Below are positions 33,393 to 43,879 of a stretch of 64,000 nt of DNA, piece by piece. Position numbers and translations under genes: made by a program. Every line of letters starts with the position of its first letter. Positions within the stretch are counted from its first letter, which is position 1. This DNA comes from Whitmania pigra (Eukaryota; Annelida; Clitellata; Hirudinida; Haemopidae): NCBI GenBank assembly GCA_021613335.1, contig JAJTWR010000260.1, positions 2,680,001-2,744,000 of the forward strand, written 5' to 3'. The notes below the pieces were generated by a model. It was not told the origin of the DNA. It ran no database searches and saw nothing but the letters and a program-made list of their open reading frames with translations.

Positions 33393-36334
33393 TCAGTCAT
33401 TTAAATGGGTTTCAATGACAGGGAGTTCGTGAGCTGGTGCCACACGACTCTGTCGGAATTTTGTCGACAAATGCAGCATGACTTTACCCATTTGTCTGTG
33501 CAGTATGAGCTTGACCGAGGTAGCCACCATGACTAGAAGAGTATAACCGAGGAAAAAAAATGGCATGAAGATTAGCATTAAATTGTCAGTTTGTATATCG
33601 ACATCTGCGAAGCCAATGGTAGCCAACGTGGTGAACATAAAATAAAATGCATCTAGGAATTGGAAGTTTTCGTATTTACATATCACATAGGATCCTAAGA
33701 AGAGATAAGCGAGTGATGCTGACAACGATATGGCAAAAGTCACTTTCTCATTCCTCATCGAGTAAATAGCACTGTCGCGATCAGTGACTTCCTGTAGCTC
33801 TTCTTGATTGGCAAACCTCTTGAAGTGGATCTTTACGTTGCGAATGAAATTGTCAACGGCCTTTATTAACAGCCCTGCTAGTCGGAAATAGGTGTTCAGA
33901 CACAGAGGAATACCAATTGTTGCATAAACAATGGTCGTTATTTTCCCCAAATCGGTTTTTGGCACGAGATCACTATAACCTTAAAGTGGAATGCAAAAAT
34001 AATAGTTTCAAGTTATTTTTGCCATATATTGTACAATTTTTTAATTGTTGTATTAAAAATTAAAATGACAGAACAATTATAAGTCGTAGTAAATTATGAA
34101 GCAAAAGTTACAAAATAATATTTGTTTGAATTGACAGTGCCATGGGTATGATATCAGGACACTTATTCGGACTCCTCAAAATAAAGTTTGAAGAGTGAAA
34201 TGAGATCGGGAATCGGCAGCATTAATGAATATGACCACTGACTACTGCTGCTGAATTGTGTTGTTCAATATGAATGGTGGAGAATGAGAGCAAGTTTCAA
34301 AGAGGTGATACATTTAAATGTGCCTAACCAGTGTTTAGTCGTAGGAGCAGTTTGCATTAATGCTGTAATTCAGCACAACTTATATTCTAGGATTGCCTTA
34401 CAAGCTGCCACTAAAACCAGATATCATTAATTCATCAAGTGTATTTGGGAAAAATGAATCACTGGCTTCCACGAAGAAACGCATATTTCGCATATTCAGC
34501 ATAAAGAACTCTGAAATACTGTTATTAGTATAAAAGGTCTCCGGCAGAAATTTCTGAAAAACGTACACAGCGGCCACGGTCCCGTAAGAGTATTTCCAAA
34601 CCCTAACCAGCCATGGCTGATTAATATTCATAAGAACACGCTATGATTAGTTGAGATCTTAAATAGGTCAGAAGCACATATGATTTTCAGCTGAATCAGG
34701 AACTTTTTGTCACAGAGAACTCTTTTCTCTCCGAAGTCCTTGATGCACTGAGAAAATGTGGGAAACCATTTCGAGGATCTGATGGCATCCACTTCGAGAT
34801 ACCCAGAAGGCTTCCTACAACAAGCCTTAAAGGGATCGTAGCTCTCTTCAACCAATCCCAGTAGTCAGGAATGGTTCCTTGTTCCTGGAAGAGGGCTATA
34901 GTCGTCCCTATCCCAAAGAATGGGAATTTTCCAGCACTGCCCTCCGCTTACCTCCCTATCTCTGCCTCCAGTCTTTGTAAACTCCTGGAGCGGGTGATTG
35001 CCACAGGACTCAGATGGTTCCTAGAAAAAAACATGTTGAATCAGTATCAAGCTGGTTTCAGAAAAGGCCGAGGCTGTGTGGACCACATAGTCAGACGGAC
35101 GCAGGATATTGCCACATCCTCAACCAAGAAGCAGATGATGCTTAGTGTCTTCTTAGACTTTCGACATGGTTTGGAGAGAGGGGATCATCGGACAACTTTC
35201 CGACATGCGTGTCAAGGGCAAACCATTGGAATGGATCCACAACTTCCTCCAGAATAGAAGTATTCAAGTGAATGGTGGATCAGCTCTCTCCGAACCAATC
35301 GTATTAGAAAACGTCACTCCACAAGGCAGCCTCCTCAGCCCTCTTTTATTCATCATCATGATGAATGCGATTCCAGATCTAGAAAGGAGTCGAGCTGTAC
35401 GTTTATGCTGACGACATTGCTCTATGGACAACCCGAACGTCCTTAAAAGCAATGACTTTCACGCATGCATAAGCAGCTTAACACTACGGCTAAGTTTTTA
35501 TCTGCAAATGGTTTTAAATGGTCTAAATCAAAAACAGTTTTATTTACAGTTAGGTCAAGAAGAGCAAGGCCAACATCAGACTTCTCATCGGAAAGGAGCA
35601 AATAACTTCAAATATGTTTTATCCAGAAGTGTCACTTAAGTTGTTTTCAGTAAGTGGTGGACAAACCGAATATGTTTCCTTAAAGTTGCATTCGTCGGGG
35701 ACGTCATTTGGGGGCAACGATCATCTCATCAGGTTGAGCGACGGTTTGCCCCTCCTCCACTTGGAAGCTAAAATGACGTCCCTACATTCGTAACGCTAAT
35801 TTAGAACAATTAAAATTCGACACGTGTTAAAAAATACCAAATGTTATCAAAATATGAACATTAACAACCTATAGTTGTGACAACCACAAAGCAGAAAGAC
35901 AGCGCTTCCAAAAAATGCCACGAAAGATCAGGATCTTCGTCATTATCCAAACTTTCTTGCAAGAGATAATCGTCGAATTCAGTAATGCGCGCCAGCAACT
36001 GAGCGGAAATGTTGTTCATTTTCTCGTCGCTCAGTTCGGCTTTTATCTTTATTGCATCCATTAATTCGTATCGGGATATATTAATCACTTTGAAGTTTTG
36101 TTTTGGTACTTTCTTTTCAATTAGAGGAAATAACAGAGCACCGAAGAGAAGATATAATATCATAACGAGAACGCTAAATAAACGACACTCGCAAATCAAA
36201 AGATGAGCCACAAGCAAAATACAGTAGCCAATGTAGCTCAAAGACTCTTTAAAAATGCGATCAATTGAACATTTCACCTTTTCAGGTTCCGCAATACTTA
36301 TCCCCGATTCCAAGAAAGTTGATACCCCTTCCAT
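33393..36334 (-). CDS. Two-pore-domain K+ channel A with altered selectivity filters
   Basis: K2P (KCNK/TWK) subunits dimerise to make background K+ channels; each has four membrane helices and two pore loops. Exons 35869-36334 and 33393-33979 join in phase (G|GT) to 350 residues. A first hydrophobic stretch (32-48) precedes TM1 (about 52-72). A long extracellular cap follows, then pore 1 with TTIGYSD (residues 153-159), TM2, a cytosolic linker, TM3 (about 237-257), pore 2 with ATIGFADV (residues 275-282), TM4 and a short tail. Normal filters are T-x-G-Y/F-G; here the second glycine is Ser158 and Ala280. The 1.9-kb intron splits codon 156 inside the first filter and contains a LINE fragment. 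It is the most divergent of the three paralogues in this window. Sequence shows the substitutions; whether the channel conducts K+ is unknown. Confidence 0.88.
34690..35640 (+). mobile_element. LINE reverse-transcriptase fragment in the channel A intron
   Basis: Plus-strand pieces read VLDALRKCGKPFRGSDGIHF, VPCSWKRAIVVPIPKNG, AYLPISASSLCKLLERVI, NQYQAGFRKGRGCVDHI, the B-type block TPQGSLLSPLLF and the catalytic YADDIALW near 35402. They lie in shifting frames with stops between them. The order matches RT motifs of Jockey/I-type non-LTR elements. It is antisense to the channel gene and dead. Confidence 0.8.
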
Positions 36335-36580
36335 CTTTAGACAAGTTAGACGCCGTTTTAATGACGTGTGAAATGTAAAATATTAAAAACTTTTCATAAA
36401 AGTGTAATCTTTAAATAAAATTTTTATAAAATTGTACAAATTTAAAAGGTATAATTTATATATTATCACTTTATATTTGCCATGTTTAGAATTTGAAGTT
36501 CTCCTTTCTTATAATTCTTTGCTACTTGCCGTTTTATCGAGGGGGATACGTGCCGTGTTTTAAGCTCCATTTTTGTGGAA
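36335..36580. promoter_or_regulatory. Shared upstream region of K2P channel A and EIF2S3
   Basis: 246 bp lie between the channel A ATG (36334, minus) and the EIF2S3 ATG (36581, plus). A tissue-restricted channel and a housekeeping factor must share or abut promoters. AT-rich, no clear TATA box. Confidence 0.4.
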
Positions 36581-39524
36581 ATGACAGAAAATAAGTCTCA
36601 ACTTGCCAAACAGGATTTGGCGACTTTGGTTTGTATATATGGTTTATTATAATTTTGTTCACATACATATCTGCAACCCCTTGCATCATCGCTTCGTCGA
36701 CATATTTCTTCACATGTTTTTGTGATGACAGCAATGCACGATATTATAATCAACTCCCAAGATTTTTAGTCAACCTCAGATCTGAAAGTAAGGATCTCAG
36801 AAGAATGAATTCGTGCTTAGTAATACAATTTGTCGAGTAGTCAGCGAGGCTGCCGCTTCTTTAAACATGATCTGACCCAAAAGGAGTGCAGTTTATTATA
36901 AATTAGTGCGAAATTTTGTAGAAATTGAAATTTAACTATTTAGAGCATACTTAGACTAATGATATGGTTTATAAGTAGATTTAAACTCAAACTTTGAAAT
37001 ATTCATATTACCAAATAGTGTCTACATAAGTACGAAATGTTCATTGTTGTAATGCCATACAGTAGTGTGGAGATTGTATATGAGATGTACATATTATTGT
37101 AAAGGTTTATTAAATATTAGAGGACTTTGAAAGCATGATTAGTACAATTAAACATTCTTAATCTCAATGTTGCTGATAAGAAATCATTTGTAGTTAAATA
37201 ACTGTTAAAAGCACTTTAATAATTGAAACTGACAATTAAGATGACTGTTTAGATTACCTAGTCTTTATGTATCATTTGTTCCTTCCAGAAAATTCATGAA
37301 TTGAATCCTTTGACACCTGAGGTCATCAGTCGCCAGGCCACCATTAATATTGGTGAGATGATTACCTTTTAGGGATATTAGAAATACTGGATGCAATTAT
37401 GCAGACAAATCACCACAAAAGTATTTTAATTGATGTAACGTTGTATTCTATCAGGAACCATTGGACATGTAGCTCATGGCAAATCGACATTGGTCAAAGC
37501 TCTAAGTGGTGTCCAAGTAAACATTCACATTTGATTATTGTAGAATAAGAATGAGTGGAATATCTTGTATTGTTACATAACCAAATTTTGATTATTATTA
37601 TTACCTAAAAACAGACTGTCAGGTTCAAGAATGAGCTCGAGAGAAACATCACCATTAAACTGGGTTATGCCAATGCAAAGGTAGAAGCCTTCTTTTTCTA
37701 GGATTTAAGTTTTTGATCTCCCGAATTCTACTTAGATGGAATAACTGAATTTCAGATCTACAAATGTGATGATCCATCCGTTCAGAGGCCTCTGTGCTAC
37801 ACTTCCAGGGGAAGTGCTCATCCTGATGAATTTCTGTGTGAGTTCTCAGCAACCAAGGGGAAGTACAAGCTAGTCAGGTGATCTGTTTATTTAATAACTT
37901 ATGCATTTTTGAACAGATTGTCATTTTAATTGTTGACTTCTGCAGGCATGTTTCCTTTGTTGATTGCCCTGGGCACGACATTTTGATGGCGACCATGTTG
38001 AACGGAGCCGCCGTTATGGACGCCGCTCTCCTTCTAATTGGTTGGTGCAGTAGATTTCAATTATAAATGTTTCTTACTTGCAATGATATTCGAGCATGTC
38101 TTAAGATTTCTTTTGTTTGCAGCTGGTAATGAACCATGCCCTCAGCCACAGACCTCTGAGCATCTGGCAGCTATCGAGATCATGCAACTGAAGCACATCC
38201 TCATTATGCAGAACAAGATTGATATTGTTAAAGAGAGCCAAGCAAAAGATCAGTATGACCAAATTATGAGATTTGTCCAAGGTGTGCATTTTGTTAATGG
38301 AAATCTTCTCATGTTGCCTGGTATTATGGTGACGGATGTTGTTACGATCGTCAATTGTTTAACTCAGGAACAATTGCCGACGGCGCTCCCGTAATACCGA
38401 TATCCGCCCAGCTTAAGTTCAACATAGATGCCGTGTGCGAATACATTGTCAGCAAGATCCCCATCCCTCTGAGGGATTTTACCTCGGAACCGAGGCTCAT
38501 CGGTGAGTGACCGTCGTTTATTCCATTTGTTGAAGGGACGGTTTTACATCGTGGCATTTAAACACAGTCATCAGATCTTTCGATGTCAACAAGCCTGGTT
38601 GTGAATGTGAGGATGCAAAAGGAGGTGTTGCAGGAGGCAGTATTTTGAGGGGAGTCCTGAAGGTAATGCACATTTCAGTGATGATTGTGTTGTCTTTTGT
38701 CAATTAATTTGTGGTCTTGGATTTGTGCAGGTTGGTCAAGAAATTGAAGTGAGACCGGGCATTGTTTCTAAGGACAATGAAGGCAAATTGACCTGCAGAC
38801 CAATCTTTGCTCAGATTCTGTCACTTTTTGCAGAGCAGAATGATCTGCAGTTTGCTGTGCCTGGTGGTCTTATCGGTAATGATCGTGATTTGCAACGAGC
38901 AGTTTTTATTGGCAATTTTTTAATGTGCTTATCTACTTCACAGGTGTTGGTACAAGTATTGATCCTACCCTATGCAGAGCTGATCGTATGGTTGGACAAA
39001 TTTTGGGAACTGTGAACACACTCCCAGAAATCTACATAGAACTTGAGATTTCATACTTCCTGCTCAGGAGACTTCTTGGAGTGAGAACAGAAGGAGACAA
39101 GAAGGCAGCAAAGGTAACAATTTTAAACAACTTTTCGGCAGTATTTATCGTAAGCATGCCACATTGAAACGATATGATTCCAAAGGACTCAGCTGCAGAA
39201 TCAATCCTCTTTTGCATCGACAGGTTCAAAATCTATCCAAGAATGAAATGCTCATGGTGAACATCGGATCACTGTCCAGCGGTGGTAAAGTACTTGCAGT
39301 GAAGAAGGATTTGGCTAAGATTGGATTGACGAACCCTGTGTGCACAGACTTAGGAGAGAAAATAGCACTCAGCAGAAGAGTCGAGAAGCACTGGAGGTGA
39401 TGATATAAAACGTGATTTTTAAATATTTGCACTTGATTTACCAAGCATCATGTTCTTCTTCAGGCTGATTGGATGGGGCCAGATCAGGAGGGGTGTTTCC
39501 GTGACACCGATAGCCCGAAAATAA
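36581..39524 (+). CDS. EIF2S3: Eukaryotic translation initiation factor 2 subunit gamma
   Basis: The GTPase core of eIF2, which brings initiator Met-tRNA to the small ribosomal subunit. Thirteen exons join in phase to 464 residues: 36581-36628, 37289-37352, 37455-37516, 37615-37680, 37756-37877, 37946-38040, 38123-38281, 38368-38502, 38568-38662, 38731-38875, 38944-39113, 39224-39396 and 39464-39524. All GTP-binding motifs are present: G1 [10 protein letters not shown]2 region NITIKLGY, G3 DCPGHD, G4 NKID and G5 SAQ. Long stretches match the human protein, e.g. [32 protein letters not shown] and [19 protein letters not shown], and it ends [14 protein letters not shown]. The tail is shorter than in human. 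AATAAA at 39595. The gene looks complete and functional. Confidence 0.96.
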
Positions 39525-39600
39525 ATTAGAACTACCACCTCTTTCGAGAAACCATGTCTTCATTAAGAATTTAGGAGAATTTAATTGGAAGTGAAATAAA

Positions 39601-41009
39601 ATGAAATTCCACGTTATTCTCTGAAATTTTGCAATATCTTGTGTTCGTAGTTGATTTCATGCTCGCATTTTTGCTATAAAGATTTTAAAATAAAGAAACA
39701 TCTTATCTATTAAAAAACTTCCAAGTCATAAAAACATCGCATGTAATATCGTATCGTAATATGTATTGAGCAGAGCAATTTTTGCCAGTTGTGCTGTTAC
39801 GGTTCATTCGGATTGTAACTCCTTTTTTTCAGTTTTGACTCCGTATTTTCTAATGTTCATGTACTTGCAGATATTTTTAGTGCATCCAGGCAGAATTTTA
39901 TTATCTACATTATCTACTATCCCTACCAAACCATTCGGCCAGCTTGCATGTCAAAGTTGAGTAGCATATTTTGAAATTTATAACTAGCACGCACAGTAGG
40001 GTGGCACTCAAAATTATTTTTTTAAATTCCATGTGCCCAACCCCGAATGCGTTAGTACTTTTTAATTGTTGATGTATTCAATTATTATTTACTGGGCGTT
40101 CAACGCTGACAAAGTTTTAAATGATTAAGTTGAATTGTTGACCGACAATTTCTTCAAAAATCAACGGTTCAACTCATTAATTTTAATTTAAATGCATCGA
40201 TTTAAGTCTATTATTACCTAATGTGTGTGAGGTAATTCTGCTAAAAATAGTATCTAACATCCTTGTCTACTTCGTTACTGCAGCAATAAGGGCGGGCTTG
40301 TTAAGAATTGCAATGTTGCTCTATCCCATGCGATATGAACTGTTTGTGTTCCTCTTGAGTCGCTAGAACTCTTACATTAAAATCATTACTTTTTTACTGC
40401 AGGTCCACAACCATGGATGACTTCATCAGATTTAGAGAATGTCAAATCTACTATTACCTCACTTAAACACTGTGTGTCCAGATAATGACTTAATTACATT
40501 TTAATAAATAGCTTCACTCATTTTTTGCAGCTTTCTAACTAAATAATAATTCTAACACAATATGAGCAGGTGAAGTACATGGAAATGTAAACCAGGCCTT
40601 CAGTTAGACCTTCAATACAAAGTGGTGAAGCGGCCAAGAGAGGGCAGCTCACGTGTAGTTACTTGAAGTTAGGAGTGAAGCACAAATTTCAAGGCTGTAA
40701 ATCAGTTTTGCCATCCAACATACCCCATGGAATGACTTGGGAGCCTGAAGATGTAGGCCTCAGCCCCAAAAAATAAAAGCAATGGCTTCAGAAGCTCACG
40801 ATAATCGTCTCTGGTCTGAAACTCTTACTTGATGCCAAGTAAAGCACGTAAAGTCACCCATAACATGAGGGCAGATGCAATGAATTCAACATCTAGTCCA
40901 TTTTTAAGCCTAGACTTTTCAATTGAACTTCAATACTCAATAAATATCTGAAACAACTTTATGCTAGATGTATTTTTTATTAAATGTTGGTATGTATTTT
41001 TTATTAAAT
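39601..41009. other. Intergenic gap, no supported gene
   Basis: Between convergent EIF2S3 and BRX1 copy A. Repeats of TCAGAATGAG-like short words but no coding frame that I recognise. The stretch 40600-40900 is slightly GC-richer and may be old transposon sequence. Confidence 0.35.
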
Positions 41010-43108
41010 TCAGAAATCAACTTCGCTCTCTGAATCTGTTATCTGCTGAAATAGTTTTAATAAAAACATTAAGATATCATTTACAAGATGTAAGCAACAA
41101 CTTAAAAAATATGAACTGCCAGGAAATTTAATGATAGCAACAAGTGACATAATGCACTTACTGTAGTCACTGGAATAAATTGGGGATTCTCAAACAATGT
41201 TTCCCCTGAAAAGCTGCCTTTGAAAATTTTAACTGGATTCAAAGTAAATCGAGGACCTGCAAAGAGTTATCAAAGCCTTTAATATTTGCAACTTTATAAT
41301 TATCATTCATCCACTAACCAATCTCTGCAAGCTCTCCATTCTCCTCAACAATCTGAAAATTTCTGATCCAAACCCGATCATCAATAATGCTGAAGGTCAT
41401 GACATGGTCAACAAATGGCTTAGATTTGGGATGGTATTTTGGGACACCGAAAACCTAAAAGAACAAAAATCTCAGATATTTTCCATCTCAACTTTAGAAA
41501 ATAATTTAAGCCACCTGTGTGAAAAGCTCTTTCATAAGAAGCCAATGGGGTTCTGTCTCAAAGTTCTGATTAATGAATAAAGTTCATTACATAAAAATCT
41601 ATATTTATGTCATTAACATTCAGAATAAGTGGTAAATGCACATTCAATCAAAATGCTGATTCTGTCTCAATGTTCTGCCGAATAAAGTGAGCCCACACTT
41701 CAAGCCAGATAAATAACAAGGCATAATACTTCATAAACATTTGAATGTGCAATGTTTGATATCCAAATAAACTAAGCCTCCATAACAAGTGTTATTTTGA
41801 ACAACATATCTAAATAATTTATATAATGGTTGGATGAGCTAAGGAGCCATCAGCTGCCATGCATAGATGTAAATGAACATTGGTATGAGACGATCACCTA
41901 CCTTGTCGAATGACAGCAGTGATCGTGAACCTTTCAAGATGTTTCCAGTGAGCTTCAGTTCAGAGATTGTGTAGGCTGATAAATAATTAAGTTTCACATG
42001 GATGATAAGAATGATCAGTAATAATTCATTCAGAAAGCATGTGACAATTCGATAGTGGCAAAATGCGTGACAAAATGATTTATTTGGCTTGTCATGCAGG
42101 AACACAACCATCCAAACTGTACGAAGCTAAGTAATAAGGTGATACAAAATAAGCTAATATTTACTATTCTCAACGATAAACTTTGCTGAGGGTCCTGCAG
42201 GAACATTTGATATCCTGAAAAATAAATTAGGCTGTAAATGCTGTCTATTCCACTTTTGGTAACTAATGTTAAGTAGCATATTGATAGATAGTAGAATGAC
42301 AGATTACAGAGATAATTAGAATAGATAGCTGTACTTTAGTTTTGAACAAAATATCAATACAAACATTTTTACATACAATTATAATAGAATGAAATTAATA
42401 TAGTAAAAGGATTTCTTTTGATTTATTTACCACATGTTCTTAGCTTCCAAGAATATACATTTATTGCAATTCTTCATCTCACACATCTGCAGATAATTAA
42501 ATGTGTTTAAAACACTTCTTCACTGTTTGAGAAATTATTGTTAAAGAAAAGTGATACTGGTTAATCAGTCAAACCTCATTAATGATAAAGAATCCAAAAT
42601 CCATTTTCATTTTCGCTTCTGAAAAAAAAAACAGCAATTAAAGCAGTAAAACCATAGGAACTGTTTTTATAATGTTATTACAATGCCTTGATAACCGCCA
42701 ATTTAAAAAAATACCTCCAATCACGGCTAATTGTAATCACACTAACCTGATTTAGAATGAGGCATGAGTGATTTAATATCCTTTATAAAATGCCTTACAA
42801 TGAATGGAACTTTTCTTTCGCAGAAAACAAGCACTCTTGTTTTGTTCTTGCGTTTGGAGTAAAAAAATGATTGAAATGTAATAGTACTTTATATCGATTG
42901 CGGTTTGTGTACATCTTTAAAGTAATTCAAACTACGCCAATATAAATACCTTTGGCACAACCACTTCATTTTGATCTGCATTTAACTCAGTTTCGTCACT
43001 AAGCTTTTGCTTTTTGCGTTTGTTTTTATTTTTATTTTTCCCTGGTCTCTTCAGCTTCTTAGAAGTATCTACCATATCAACATCCATAACCTCAATTTCT
43101 GATTTCAT
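41010..43108 (-). CDS. BRIX1: Ribosome biogenesis protein BRX1, divergent tandem copy A
   Basis: BRX1 is a Brix-domain factor needed for 60S subunit assembly in the nucleolus. Ten minus-strand exons stay in phase: 42950-43108, 42747-42846, 42575-42618, 42431-42486, 42165-42214, 41902-41975, 41515-41565, 41319-41454, 41162-41256 and 41010-41045, giving 266 residues. Exon sizes match copy B (44, 50, 74, 51, 136 and 95 nt are identical). Differences: the second exon uses a later acceptor, so the SKWK segment is lost; VLVFSSRGI has become VLVFCERKV; the exon with MCEMKNCNKC is 15 nt shorter; and the last exon encodes only ITDSESEVDF in place of the basic KKRKGTKYGNR tail. The start is taken as Met at 43108; an upstream Met at 43195 is less likely because it adds an unrelated hydrophobic leader. 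Open reading is kept throughout, so it may be functional but specialised. Confidence 0.85.
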
Positions 43109-43394
43109 CTTTATCACAACCACAAAAACTACACGATAAACAAAACTCCCAATTCCGCTCAAAACAAAGTTGCTTATTGAGAAACAATCTTTCATTATTA
43201 ATTTATGGTATAATTATAAAAATAATTGATATTGTAAATTAATTAAATAACTTTAAAAAATTATTTTTTACATTGCTAGTCTTCCTTCCCTACTTCTGAT
43301 ATTATTGTCATTGAAGGCAAGGTTTAAAATAAATTTTATGGTCAATGTACATGCATCTTTGAGTCCAGAAAATAATTTACAAATTTATCTTGTC

Positions 43395-43535
43395 GAATAT
43401 ACAGCGCCCCAAGTTCGAATTTTCCCCCAGCCAATTACTAAACTGGAAACTTTTTTCATTAATATCTAGTATACTTCGCGACGGGCATCATGAGAGGCGC
43501 AGCCTTAGCCATTAGGCCATGCGGTCGCACATTAA
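43395..43535 (-). repeat. tRNA-derived fragment (tRNA-Arg/SINE-like)
   Basis: On the minus strand, GACCGCATGGCCTAATGGC followed by TAAGGC has the D-arm and A box (TGGCNNAATGG) of a class I tRNA. About 90 bases later comes AAATTCGAACTTGG, a decayed B box. The acceptor stem does not pair and the spacing is too long, so it is not a working tRNA. It is most likely a SINE head or a tRNA pseudogene. Confidence 0.45.
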
Positions 43536-43879
43536 GAACTGTCCTGCATATTTACAAATATGTATAGTCACACCATTAAAACTTTAACATGTCAAACAGA
43601 CAAGCGAACGAACGTTATAGGAAACTTAATTGGGTGCGTTCCCGAGCAGATAGAACAAAGGGACCGATTTCTCCGCTAATTGCTATTTCAATAAAACCGT
43701 TACCAATAATATAATATCAAGACATTGTTATTTTTTAGGACTTTATTGTAATTTTTAGGACCTGTACGAACCATGCTAATGCACAAGGAACCACAAATTT
43801 CCAATACAATTTATTGAAATATCTCATTCTCTCAGCCACGTACAACATCATGAGCAAGGTGACTTTGCCATTTCATGTC

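Noticed and set aside
43395..43535. Working intron-containing tRNA-Arg gene
   Set aside because: Acceptor stem does not pair and the B box is degenerate, so kept only as a tRNA-derived repeat.
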